A stretch of DNA of 64,000 bases, from contig NZ_JAMQGP010000009.1 in NCBI RefSeq assembly GCF_023703465.1, positions 1 through 64,000 of the forward strand, read 5' to 3'. Below the pieces are notes generated by a model, which had not been told where the DNA came from, did not search any database, and saw nothing but the letters and a program-made list of their open reading frames with translations. Source of the stretch: Echinimonas agarilytica (GTDB lineage Bacteria > Pseudomonadota > Gammaproteobacteria > Enterobacterales > Neiellaceae). The first letter of the stretch is position 1. Every line of letters starts with the position of its first letter. Position numbers and translations under genes: made by a program. Shown here piece after piece: positions 15,057 to 22,401 of this stretch.

Positions 15057-15309
15057 TTAACTCCTCACTAGTTGGGGTATATCCAGTTCCTTTGCTATGC
15101 GTAACAACTGATTCGGAAATCTGCTTCATTAAGCTGCTGTTTTGTAATACGTATAGGGTTTCTTGTTCTCTCTCCCAGTCGTCTGCGCTTATTACCACAA
15201 AATCTTCACCGGCTCTGCGGGTTACTTTTATAGGAGTGTGGTTCGTAACTACTTTTTCTACAAAGGTTTTTAGCTTATCTCTAAACTGATTTACGCTTAT
15301 AGTATCCAT
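15037..15309 (-). CDS. yefM: YefM/Phd family antitoxin
   Basis: This 90-residue protein has a Phd/YefM N-terminal fold (MDTISVNQFRDKLKTFVEKV, then PIKVTRRAGEDFVVISADDW) and a flexible acidic C terminus that would wrap YoeB. It is first in the operon. An inverted repeat at 15324-15340 just upstream is a likely operator for YefM and the YefM-YoeB complex. Confidence 0.95.
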   Translation of the reverse strand: MDTISVNQFRDKLKTFVEKVVTNHTPIKVTRRAGEDFVVISADDWEREQETLYVLQNSSLMKQISESVVTHSKGTGYTPTSEELNEITGI

Positions 15310-15323
15310 AATTATATGCTCAT

Positions 15324-15340
15324 GTACGGTATTTCCGTAC
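15324..15340. promoter_or_regulatory. Inverted repeat upstream of yefM
   Basis: GTACGG-TATTT-CCGTAC is a perfect 6-base inverted repeat 15 bases before the yefM start. YefM/Phd operators are palindromes with GTAC cores, so this fits autorepression. Confidence 0.65.
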
Positions 15341-15356
15341 TATTATGATTCTTAAG

Positions 15357-15467
15357 CCCTAACAAAGCAATCTATCGGACTACCATTGCGTTGTTTTATT
15401 GGTGGTTTAACGCTGCGCTACCACAAACAAAACAACTCCATTCACGCTGGTAATAGCGGCGCTGGCA
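15357..15467 (+). other. attC recombination site, right box fused to insertion sequence
   Basis: Starts CCCTAAC. The right box reads GCTGGCA, and those bases after GCG also belong to the left end region of IS copy 2. Confidence 0.7.
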
Positions 15468-16397
15468 TTCCCGTTTGGTGAATTTGCTTGATGTAGTGGC
15501 CGATAGCTCACCGTATATCGGCGCTACTGATGGGGTAATCGCGCCATCGTTTTAGAACCTCTCTTCCTAGTCGAATCAAAGATAAAACCCGTCAATGTCG
15601 TATCGTGTTGGCCTGAAATTGTGGCGTCCAATTGTGTTCAATCGCTGCCATTTCTAACAATCGCAACGCTCATTCAGCGATCATGGCAATAAGTAATAAA
15701 ATGTCGAATCGTTTGGGGCAACGGCTGTTGCTGTGGCGCAGCCCTAATCCATACTGAGGACCTTTGATATCCCTGAAGGTTTCTTCAATTTGCATTTGCT
15801 GCTATGCCCGTGTTTATCCCCTTTGGGGCGGAATCCCACGTCACCTCGAACACGGCCAAGCCAAAACCAACCTTTGGCTTCAATCGCCCGAAACCAAGGG
15901 TTGCGGTAGCTCGCGTCGGTGACAATCAATGGGTCACAATTGGCAGGAAGAATACTCGCTAGCTCATCGATAAATGGATTGTGACTAACCGGCGAGTTGT
16001 ATTCTGAAAACGCAAATACTCGTTCATAAATCGTCACCGAGCGGCCTTCAAAACTGACCGAAGTTCAAAGCGTTTGATGGCGAATTTGCTCGCGAACATC
16101 GGACCAATCGACCAAGATAATCGGCATCGGGTTGGCACCACACAGCAGCCTTGCATGCCAGCGATAAATGGCGAAACGCTCTTGATGAAGCGAGCCATTA
16201 CCAAGCAATCGGTCAATCCGCTTGATGTTGTGTTTGGCGGCGACGGAGCCAGAGATATTGCGCCCAAGTTCAGTGAGCGATAGCTGTTGTCCATCAAGCA
16301 GAGATTGAACGGCCGTCATCAGTGATTTAAGTCGCTTGTTGTGGGCTGAGGGGCATTGATTTTTAAGTAAGTTATGTAAGGTAAGAGTGTCACGCAT
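15462..16397 (-). pseudogene. IS4-family transposase fragments
   Basis: The start at 16397 (MRDTLTLHNLLKNQCP) runs to a TGA after HQTL near 16065. The frame resumes with TSVSFEGRSVTIYERVF and the aspartate motif VTDASYRNPW. A deletion then joins GHSSK out of frame to the region encoding MQIEETFRDIKGPQYG. Nonsense, deletion and a lost left end make this copy clearly dead, but it preserves the ancestral Gln codon that is a stop in copy 1. Confidence 0.9.
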
Positions 16398-16491
16398 GGG
16401 GCGTAGTTCTTGTTGTTTTTTGGCGAAAGTAATTCGATTAAATCGCCTCGTTCGTGCTTATCCTATTGAAAGAAATCAGTATTATGAGGGG
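15462..16491 (-). mobile_element. IS4-family insertion sequence, copy 2 (degenerate)
   Basis: Closely matches copy 1 but lacks the left terminal repeat: copy 2 begins at the internal CTGGCATTCCC. About 265 bases of the transposase are deleted near 15,797. The right end ATTATGAGGGG is present at 16481-16491. It is again followed within about 20 bases by GGCGTTA. Confidence 0.85.
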
Positions 16492-16513
16492 GGCTTAGGG
16501 CGAGGCGTTATAT
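16492..16513 (+). other. attC 3' remnant
   Basis: GGCTTAGGGCGAGGCGTTATAT resembles only the last 20 bases or so of an attC, as found to the right of IS copy 1. Confidence 0.6.
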
Positions 16514-16825
16514 GCCAGCAATCAGAAAGTCGATAGCAGCGATAATCTCATTTCTAAAAGCGCTCAATTCATTCACTGGATCACGTAAGATCTTAGTTGG
16601 TACACTCGCCATTTGGTGAGTTAGGATCACAAAGTCACCTTCATCAATATGAATTACTGGGCATAGGTGGATAGGGGCTTTATTTTCTAACATTTCCACT
16701 GGTGTTAATGGAATCACTAGTCGGGTATTTAACGTATCAAGCATGTTACTTTGAACATCGACAAAGTATGGATAAGCGGTACCAGTGCTTTTATCGTTAT
16801 TTTGGTATAGTGAAAACTGTGACAT
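16508..16825 (-). CDS. ccdB: CcdB family toxin (gyrase poison)
   Basis: This 105-residue protein matches CcdB end to end: MSQFSLYQN, YPYFVDVQSNMLDTLNTRLV, LCPVIHIDEGDFVILTHQMA, and a C terminus of AIDFLIAGI, where the terminal Gly-Ile is needed for poisoning GyrA. Its start overlaps the ccdA stop (TAATG). It reads leftward inside the last recognisable cassette. Confidence 0.95.
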   Translation of the reverse strand: MSQFSLYQNNDKSTGTAYPYFVDVQSNMLDTLNTRLVIPLTPVEMLENKAPIHLCPVIHIDEGDFVILTHQMASVPTKILRDPVNELSAFRNEIIAAIDFLIAGI

Positions 16826-17070
16826 TAGAATACTCGGTAAGAATCAGAAAACAGACCGTGACTTTCGGTTAGTTCATTACAAGCGCTGATCGCATCGGCA
16901 TTTTGCTCTAACCACTCACTCTTACGACGCTGACTCACTTCTTTTTCAAGAGCTTTTTCCATTGTTGCAGAGAGGTTTATGTTTAGGCGCTTAGCTTCAG
17001 CGAGTAATTCGCTATTTAAGCTTAAATTTGCCGCCTTTTTGGGTGCTTGCGTATTATATGAGTTTCTCAT
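16825..17070 (-). CDS. ccdA: CcdA family antitoxin
   Basis: This 81-residue protein starts at the ATG at 17068-17070, after AGGTG; the longer upstream frame runs into the attC remnant. An N-terminal ribbon-helix-helix (KKAANLSLNSELLAEAKRLN) is followed by the CcdB-binding tail RRKSEWLEQNADAISACNEL and GLFSDSYRVF. The Trp and the terminal Phe of the tail match chromosomal CcdA proteins. Confidence 0.95.
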   Translation of the reverse strand: MRNSYNTQAPKKAANLSLNSELLAEAKRLNINLSATMEKALEKEVSQRRKSEWLEQNADAISACNELTESHGLFSDSYRVF

Positions 17071-17123
17071 GATAATCACCTGTGCGTATTCATTGTGCGC
17101 ATTAATTATAGGCACATAAAAGG

Positions 17124-17156
17124 CATGTAACCAACAATTTAAGAGTGATTCAGCAC
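17124..17156 (+). other. Degenerate attC half, end of the array
   Basis: CAACAATTTAAGAGTGATTC resembles the first half of the attC at 12136 (ACAAGCATTTAAGAGTGATTC), but no partner half with GGCGTTA follows. The integron array appears to end here by truncation. Confidence 0.55.
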
Positions 17157-17252
17157 CAGGACAAGCGCATGAATGTATTTTTGAGCAAAGCAACACGCTT
17201 TGACCTGACCTCCGCGCTGTGATCTGATACTCCCTTTGGGGAGCGCCATACA

Positions 17253-17381
17253 GTGTACATAGAAGCCTTTCATGAACATTTCAACTCAATTCAAGAGCAC
17301 CGCCAATCCGCTAAAGTGACCTACCCATTACTGGATGTGCTGTTTGTTAGGCTGTGTGCCGGTATTGGGTATTCCTTGTGA
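17253..17381 (+). pseudogene. ISAs1-family transposase N-terminal fragment
   Basis: The frame reads FHEHFNSIQEHRQSAKVTYP then LLDVLFVRLCA, which matches the start of ISAs1 (H-repeat) transposases. It breaks off after LCA, where sequence of a different insertion sequence begins. Only about 35 codons remain. Confidence 0.75.
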
Positions 17382-17538
17382 TCCCCAACTGCTTCGCAAT
17401 CCGGCGGGATGCTAAGTCCTTGTTGATGTAAAGCGCGTATGTCCACTAGTTGCTCCTGATTGATCATAATCCGCCGCTTTGACCATGTAACGAACGGATA
17501 GTTTGCCTCAAGTGGGTCAGTTTTACATTGGCGCTGAC
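17366..17538 (-). pseudogene. IS21-family istA N-terminal fragment and end
   Basis: On the minus strand, the likely IS21-type end TGTCAGCGCCAATGTAAAAC starts at 17538. An istA-like start follows at 17467 (MINQEQLVDIRALHQQGLSI). One extra C then shifts the frame, after which RRIAKQLGITRNT can be read. The fragment ends at the junction with the ISAs1 remnant near 17,366. Confidence 0.7.
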
Positions 17539-17542
17539 AGCA

Positions 17543-18199
17543 CTATAGCGTTCGTGTGAACTCTAAAATATGGCCTTTAAATTCGCTGTTTAAATAGTCG
17601 GTATTGGTAGGCTTAGACGTTGAAAGAACATAGCCAAATTCAATAAGCCGCTTTGCCAGCTTATTCTTTCGGCCTCGGCCCGGATCAACAATGATCACTT
17701 CGCACTGAGGTTTTGAATGTGAACCAATAAATTCAGCGAGTAATTCTATGTGTTCATCTTCATACAGTAGATCGCTGCCAATGATTAAATCGAAGCGGCC
17801 TAAGCTATCATTATCATCTGCCCACCCGGTTCTTTCAAAAGGGATAGGGCAGTCACCGTTGAGCGTCGTATTCCTATCTAAAAAATGTTGTGTTTCAGGG
17901 TGATGATCAGTGGCTGTTATATCAGCTTGTTTTCTATTCAGTAGCAGGCTGCTTAGAGCTGTACCACACCCAACCTCCAAAATGCGCTTGGTGTTCGTGT
18001 CGTAATCAAGGATGTGGTGGGCGAGAACCAGACTTGATGGCCATAATATGCCGAAGATGGGCCATGCAGCAGAGGAGATGCCTAGCTTTTCAGCTACCCC
18101 TTGGGGATCATAGAATTCTTGATGATTACGTAAGGTGCAGAGGTGTATGTCCGTTTTACCAAACTCGATGGTTTGGTAGCATAAACGCAAATTTGTCAT
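17543..18199 (-). CDS. SAM-dependent methyltransferase (METTL21-like)
   Basis: This 218-residue protein has the class I methyltransferase motif I, RILEVGCGTALSSLLL. It then has TATDHHPE (motif II acidic residue), GRFDLIIGSDLLYE (motif IV of the Methyltransf_16/METTL21 group) and a motif V strand EVIIVDPGRGRKNKLA. Members of this group often methylate protein lysines. The target here is unknown. The start has GAGG upstream. It sits between insertion-sequence scars and gene fragments, so it may itself have been acquired. Confidence 0.82.
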   Translation of the reverse strand: MTNLRLCYQTIEFGKTDIHLCTLRNHQEFYDPQGVAEKLGISSAAWPIFGILWPSSLVLAHHILDYDTNTKRILEVGCGTALSSLLLNRKQADITATDHHPETQHFLDRNTTLNGDCPIPFERTGWADDNDSLGRFDLIIGSDLLYEDEHIELLAEFIGSHSKPQCEVIIVDPGRGRKNKLAKRLIEFGYVLSTSKPTNTDYLNSEFKGHILEFTRTL

Positions 18200-18464
18200 T
18201 TGACTGCCTCAAAGATTGAGTGCTCGGCCAGGTATCGAGGATAAATGACAAAACGAAGAGTTATCTAGAGTATAGTGATTCGTTAGGAATACAACGCATT
18301 TAACAAGGTGGTGCAATCTACCTCCGGTATTTGTTATTGAGTTGGGTGTTTATGTTTTATTTGAACAGCGGATATGATTCGAGAAAATGTTGAATACTTG
18401 CTTATACAGCAACGCCATTGGGAGAGGAATATGGTCATTTAAGCCGTGTTGAGTCCAATATTTT

Positions 18465-18599
18465 TTGGCAATCCAACACCCTGGAAACTGGCCTTACAGC
18501 GCTAATGCAGCTGAAGAAACTCCAGCAGGGATGGATCTTCGCCCGCGTGCTGCTATCGTTGCGATTCGCAAAGCTGACGGCGGCGAACTAGGCGTGTAA
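18465..18599 (+). pseudogene. 3' fragment of an unidentified gene
   Basis: An open frame ending in TAA at 18597 reads NAAEETPAGMDLRPRAAIVA, then IRKADGGELGV. It looks like a genuine C terminus followed by its terminator, but has no start. I do not recognise the family. The same 15-mer TTGGCAATCCAACAC begins this fragment and recurs at 18898. Confidence 0.4.
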
Positions 18600-18618
18600 C
18601 ACATTCGCTTATCGACGA

Positions 18619-18645
18619 ACAGGCTCTTTATGAGCCTGTTTTTTA
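18619..18645 (+). terminator. Rho-independent terminator
   Basis: AACAGGCTC - TTTA - TGAGCCTGTT followed by TTTTAT, directly downstream of the gene fragment ending at 18599. Confidence 0.85.
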
Positions 18646-18667
18646 TATTGATCATGGGGAAATAAAC

Positions 18668-18802
18668 ATGGCGGGAATTAGTGTATGACAGTTGCTCATC
18701 ATCGCAGTTATTGTTGCTTTATTGTTTGGGACTATGCGTTTACGTGGTATGGGAGGTGATTTAGGCTCGACTATCAAAGGCTTTAAACAAGCAAAGTGTT
18801 GA
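18668..18802 (+). pseudogene. tatA-like pseudogene
   Basis: The frame MAGISV[18 protein letters not shown] then [20 protein letters not shown] matches TatA, a Tat translocase subunit: the conserved Trp-Gln-Leu becomes stop-Gln-Leu by TGG to TGA. The frame ends after 44 codons, much shorter than a real TatA (about 80-90). tatB and tatC do not follow. It is a decayed copy; the cell presumably has a functional tat operon elsewhere. Confidence 0.85.
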
Positions 18803-18956
18803 GTATGCGCCAAAAGTGAAGGGCGACCAAAGCAAATAGAGTCCATCGAGTCTTTCAATAAACAGCTGTCAGCAACGCGCCTTGATCTGAACTGCACTTG
18901 GCAATCCAACACGCAAAACGCTTATGATGCGTGTGGACGTTGCTCACGTTCGACAC
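18803..18956 (+). other. Gene debris with a Cys-rich tail
   Basis: One frame reads DLNCTWQSNTQNAYDACGRC then SRSTQKRAI before TAG at 18970. The W...CGRC arrangement recalls the zinc site at the C terminus of QueC (preQ0 synthase), but the match is weak and the rest of the gene is absent. Confidence 0.25.
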
Positions 18957-18980
18957 AAAAAAGGGCCATTTAGGCCCTTC
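18955..18980 (-). terminator. Terminator of the symporter gene
   Basis: Read on the minus strand: AAGGGCC - TAAAT - GGCCCTT, then a run of T. It lies about 37 bases after the symporter stop codon. Confidence 0.85.
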
Positions 18981-19016
18981 ATATAACAAGGTATAAAATC
19001 TTGTGTGCAGTTTGGT

Positions 19017-20585
19017 TTACCACCAAGTTGCATATAAAGCGATTAAGATCACCGTCACGCCAACTGCTGCAATATTAAATCCTTTCGTGGTGCCGAAGCT
19101 CACTTCCGCTAAATCAACGCTTTGATTTGTGGTCGCACCTTTTTGCATGAGTGAAACCACCACGCAAAGTGCCAAGCAAAGTAGGAATACCACACCCACT
19201 CGATCCATGAACGGTAGTTCTGGCCACATAAACTTAAGGAGTAGCGAGAATGCCGCTGACCCCACTGCTGCGGCCAATGCACCCATTGAAGTTGCTTTAG
19301 ACCAAAACATGCCCATGACAAAAATAACCACGATACCCGGAGTAAAGAAGCCGGTGAACTCTTGGATATACTGGAATGCTTGGTCGAACTCACCGAGTAA
19401 CGGTTTAGCGACGATCAATGCAATCACCAGGGATACTAACGAGGCAATACGGCCAATCAAAACATAGTGATTTTGAGATTTTTTGGGCTTGATCTTTGAG
19501 TAGATATCCATTGTGAAAATGGTTGAAATACTATTCGTCATCGACGCCAGTGACGAAACGATGGCTGCAATCAAGGCTGCAAAAACAAGACCTTTAATAC
19601 CTACTGGCATGAGAGACATCATTGACGGGTAAGCTTGATCTGGCGATGACAACTGCGGATACAAAATAACAGCGGCAATACCGGGTAGCACAACAATCAA
19701 CGGCATTAGAAGTTTGAGATATGCGGCGAAGGCGATACCTTTTTGCGCTTCTTGTATGTTCTTCGCGGCAAGTGCGCGTTGAATGATGTATTGATTGAAG
19801 CCCCAGTAACTGAAGTTCATGACCCACATGCCTCCAATCAATACCGAAATACCGGGCAAGCTCATGTAGTGTGCGTTGTCAGGTGACAAGATCATATCGA
19901 AGTGGTCGGGAGCATGATCGGTCAGCACGCCAAAGCCGGCGAGAATACCTTGACCGTCTGAGACAGCATCGAGCGCGAGGTAACTCAAGAATAGGCCTCC
20001 AAACACCAATAACGTGACTTGAAGTATGTCGGTGTAAGCAACGGCCTTCAAACCGCCATAGAGTGAGTACGCTACTGAAAACACGGCCAAGAACATCATG
20101 CCGTATAGCCAATCGACGCCTGCAACGGTTTCAATAGCCAGCCCCCCCAGCCATAACACAGCTGTGAGATTTACAAACACGTATACGGCCAACCAAAACA
20201 CGGCCAGCGTGGTTTTTACGCGGCTGTCAAATCGCTGTTCAAGATATTGAGGCATTGTATAAATGCCGTTCTTGAGGAAGATAGGCAACATGTACTTACC
20301 CACGATCACCAATGTGATAGCCGACATCCACTCGTAAGAGGCAATGGCCAAACCAATGGCGTAACCTGAACCTGACATGCCAATGATTTGTTCGGCAGAG
20401 ATGTTTGAAGCGATTAATGATGCACCAATGGCCCACCAAGGGAGTGACTTACCGGCAAGAAAGTAGTCTTTTGTATCTTTTGTATGATCTCCCGAGTCTC
20501 GGGAAACCCACCAAGCAATAGCGATTAACGCTAGGGTATATATAGCAACAATAGTTAGGTCGATTGTTGCAAGTTTAAATTCCAT
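19017..20585 (-). CDS. Sodium:solute symporter, SGLT-like sugar transporter
   Basis: This 522-residue protein of the SSS family has about 14 membrane segments. The start is the ATG at 20583-20585 (MEFKLATIDLTIVAIY) with AGGAG 6 bases upstream; an in-frame upstream extension is not credible. DYFLAGKSLPWWAIGASLIA with SNISAEQIIGMSGSGYA is the family hallmark and resembles bacterial sodium/galactose transporters. Beside a GH86 agarase, a sulfatase and an aldose epimerase, it probably imports galactose or a small agar-derived sugar. Its promoter carries the same LacI-type operator as the sulfatase gene. Confidence 0.9.
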   Translation of the reverse strand: MEFKLATIDLTIVAIYTLALIAIAWWVSRDSGDHTKDTKDYFLAGKSLPWWAIGASLIASNISAEQIIGMSGSGYAIGLAIASYEWMSAITLVIVGKYMLPIFLKNGIYTMPQYLEQRFDSRVKTTLAVFWLAVYVFVNLTAVLWLGGLAIETVAGVDWLYGMMFLAVFSVAYSLYGGLKAVAYTDILQVTLLVFGGLFLSYLALDAVSDGQGILAGFGVLTDHAPDHFDMILSPDNAHYMSLPGISVLIGGMWVMNFSYWGFNQYIIQRALAAKNIQEAQKGIAFAAYLKLLMPLIVVLPGIAAVILYPQLSSPDQAYPSMMSLMPVGIKGLVFAALIAAIVSSLASMTNSISTIFTMDIYSKIKPKKSQNHYVLIGRIASLVSLVIALIVAKPLLGEFDQAFQYIQEFTGFFTPGIVVIFVMGMFWSKATSMGALAAAVGSAAFSLLLKFMWPELPFMDRVGVVFLLCLALCVVVSLMQKGATTNQSVDLAEVSFGTTKGFNIAAVGVTVILIALYATWW

Positions 20586-20700
20586 CACGAACTCCTGCCG
20601 TTTTAGGCACCCATTGGGTGGGGTTTGCATATGTGTAAAGTGAGTTTTTATTGCGTCAAAAGAGCCAAGCCTGCTTGCATGTGCCTCTTTTGTTAACTGC

Positions 20701-20738
20701 ATATTGCACAAATGACAAATAAAGGGCAACCGTTTTCA
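20701..20738 (-). promoter_or_regulatory. LacI-type operator and promoter of the symporter gene
   Basis: On the minus strand the operator is TGAAAACGGTTGCC (20738-20725), matching TGNAANCGNTTNCA at all but the last base. The predicted -35 box TTGCCC overlaps it, with a weak -10 CAATAT 17 bases on. The 20-mer AAATGAAAACGGTTGCCCTT is shared exactly with the sulfatase promoter at 25256-25275. Confidence 0.8.
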
Positions 20739-21405
20739 TTTGTGTGGTGTTTGTTTCTTGGTGTGGCTCAATTTTTAGTGTGTATTGCCAATCAATACGC
20801 GATGATTCACCATCGAATGCTACGTTATTTATGGCGCTAAGTGCTTTCGTTTTTGTTACCTGACAGAGTCTTGCTTTGAACTCAATTCAAATTTACTGAT
20901 TAAAATACCGGCACCGAAAGTTCGTTAGGTTAGCACTACATAATGAACCGATTAGCCCAGTCAGTGCTAATGATGGTGGCTGGCTTTCCATTCTTCAATG
21001 CGTTATGTGTGACGCTAGGTATCACAGCTGTATTTTCCATAAATATAATTAATACATCAGGTTGCATGTTGGTTTGAAGCGTGTAGTTGGCTTGTTAATA
21101 TCAGTGGGTGATAGCTGGGTGAGTGCACTAGACATAGTTTTTTTTGCGTTTTAAAGCAGTGCTTGCGAGTAGAGGGGGCTTGGTTTGGCGTTTGCTGCTC
21201 GGACATAGCGAGATAATGCGAGTTAGGAGCGTGCTTTACTGAGCTACAGAAGTGAATGTTGATGGTGGTTGTAAGCCCGTTTCAATGAGGTTGAATATGT
21301 TATTTCAAATACGCATGCAAGATAATTTGGAACTGTTTCCAGATTTTGTTCAGGTGATTGCCGGTCCAATCACCGCAGAGCTGTAATTTCGGTTTGTTTA
21401 TAAAG
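20739..21405. other. Intergenic region, no gene seen
   Basis: About 670 bases between the symporter promoter and the end of the LacI gene. It holds a GTATTG-CCAAT-CAATAC inverted repeat at 20782-20798 and a hairpin GGTGATTG-CCGGTC-CAATCACC (21353-21374) just after the LacI stop, without a T run. I see no coding frame. Confidence 0.6.
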
Positions 21406-22401
21406 TTACAAGCGACAGAATGAACTGCGAAGTACCATGCTTGGATGAAATTTTCTCTGTGATTCTTGCACCTGATTTTTATTGAGCGATAACGCCATTT
21501 GTGTGGCTACAATGGCCATGGCCTCTATTGGGTATTTGACCGTGGTGAGTTGGGGCTGGGTAAATTCTGCGATGTTTAAATCATCGTAGCCGATCACCGA
21601 CACGTCATCGGGAGTGCTCAGCCCTTGTGCTTCTAACATCGACATGGCGCCAATCGCCATTTCATCATTGTGTGCCAGAATAGCCGTAAATGAGTGACCT
21701 GATGCCACTAAATCTTGAACCGCACGCCGACCTCCTTGGTACGTTGGCGAGTCAATGATGGTGCAGATATCATGTTCCTCAATACCTTTGGCGATTAGCC
21801 ATTGCTTACTCATAACAAATCGGCATTGAGCACCGATATCGGCTCTGTTGGAGCAAAAAATTGCATATTTACGATGCCCGTAGTCGAATGCGAATTTGGC
21901 TCTGAGCCGCCCACCTTCGGCATCTTCTAACCAAACACATTGACCACTGATTGCTTCAATGTGCCGATTCATCAATACGAAGCCAGGAATCGTTTGTGCG
22001 TAGCGAATAAGCTTTTCGTCATCTAGCACTGAACTGTGAACCACCATCGACTGATATCGATGCTCCATCAGTGTTTCAATGGCTTCTTGCTCTCCTTGTT
22101 CGTGCGCTTCAGATGAATGAAGCATAATTTGAGCGTTCAACTGGCCTGCTACTTGTTCAATGCCGTGGGCCATCGCGGAAAAGAATGGCTGCTGAATATT
22201 GGGCATTACGATACCAACGGCCAATTTCTGGTTGTCGTTAATGGCTTGTGCGTTGGCGTTGGGGGTGTAACCGACTTCTTTGATGATTGCGAGAATCTTC
22301 TTTCGGGTTTCTTCTCCAACTTTTGGACCGTTATTGATCACGCGTGACACGCTTGAAGCTGATACGCCAGCGGCCTTTGCAATATCCCTAATTGTTGCCA
22401 T
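21406..22401 (-). CDS. LacI-family transcriptional regulator (distal gene)
   Basis: This 331-residue protein has a LacI helix-turn-helix and hinge at 1-60 (ATIRDIAKAAGVSASSVSRV, then NNGPKVGEETRKKILAIIKE) followed by a periplasmic-binding-protein-like effector domain (LAVGIVMPNIQQPFFSAMAH, DDVSVIGYDDLNIAEFTQPQ). It is the third gene of a leftward operon; its start overlaps the transporter stop (TAATG). It is one of two LacI paralogues here that could bind the operators at 20725 and 25258. The effector is presumably a galactan-derived sugar. Confidence 0.93.
   Translation of the reverse strand: MATIRDIAKAAGVSASSVSRVINNGPKVGEETRKKILAIIKEVGYTPNANAQAINDNQKLAVGIVMPNIQQPFFSAMAHGIEQVAGQLNAQIMLHSSEAHEQGEQEAIETLMEHRYQSMVVHSSVLDDEKLIRYAQTIPGFVLMNRHIEAISGQCVWLEDAEGGRLRAKFAFDYGHRKYAIFCSNRADIGAQCRFVMSKQWLIAKGIEEHDICTIIDSPTYQGGRRAVQDLVASGHSFTAILAHNDEMAIGAMSMLEAQGLSTPDDVSVIGYDDLNIAEFTQPQLTTVKYPIEAMAIVATQMALSLNKNQVQESQRKFHPSMVLRSSFCRL

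Larger units (their letters stand above)
1..17156 (+). mobile_element. Distal part of a chromosomal integron cassette array
   Basis: Genes here are separated by attC sites that run from a YAAC-containing box (mostly followed by AAG) to a GGCGTTA box. Many are near-identical over about 100 bp, which is typical of sedentary chromosomal integrons rather than mobile ones. Most genes read rightward, but the RHH/EVE, LysR, YefM-YoeB and CcdAB genes read leftward and must carry their own promoters. The window opens inside a cassette, so the array continues to the left, where attC orientation predicts attI and intI. The right end is a degenerate attC half near 17,124-17,156 followed by insertion-sequence scars. 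No integrase gene is visible in the window. Confidence 0.93.
18200..18667. other. Intergenic scar region
   Basis: This stretch holds an isolated GTTAGGA (18282) and ATTTAACAAGG (about 18298), which look like attC boxes but do not pair into a site. It also holds the gene tail at 18465-18599 and a terminator. I see no complete gene. Confidence 0.5.

Noticed and set aside
15311-15316. TATAAT on the minus strand directly before yefM as the -10 box
   Set aside because: It ends one base before the start codon, so transcription would begin inside the gene; the real promoter is probably further upstream near the inverted repeat.
18282-18310. GTTAGGA and ATTTAACAAGG near 18.3 kb as a further attC site
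   Set aside because: The boxes are in the wrong order for one site and do not pair with nearby partners; at most they are worn remnants.
21353-21374. Hairpin after the distal LacI gene as a terminator
   Set aside because: The stem is good but no T run follows on the minus strand, so I do not list it as a terminator.
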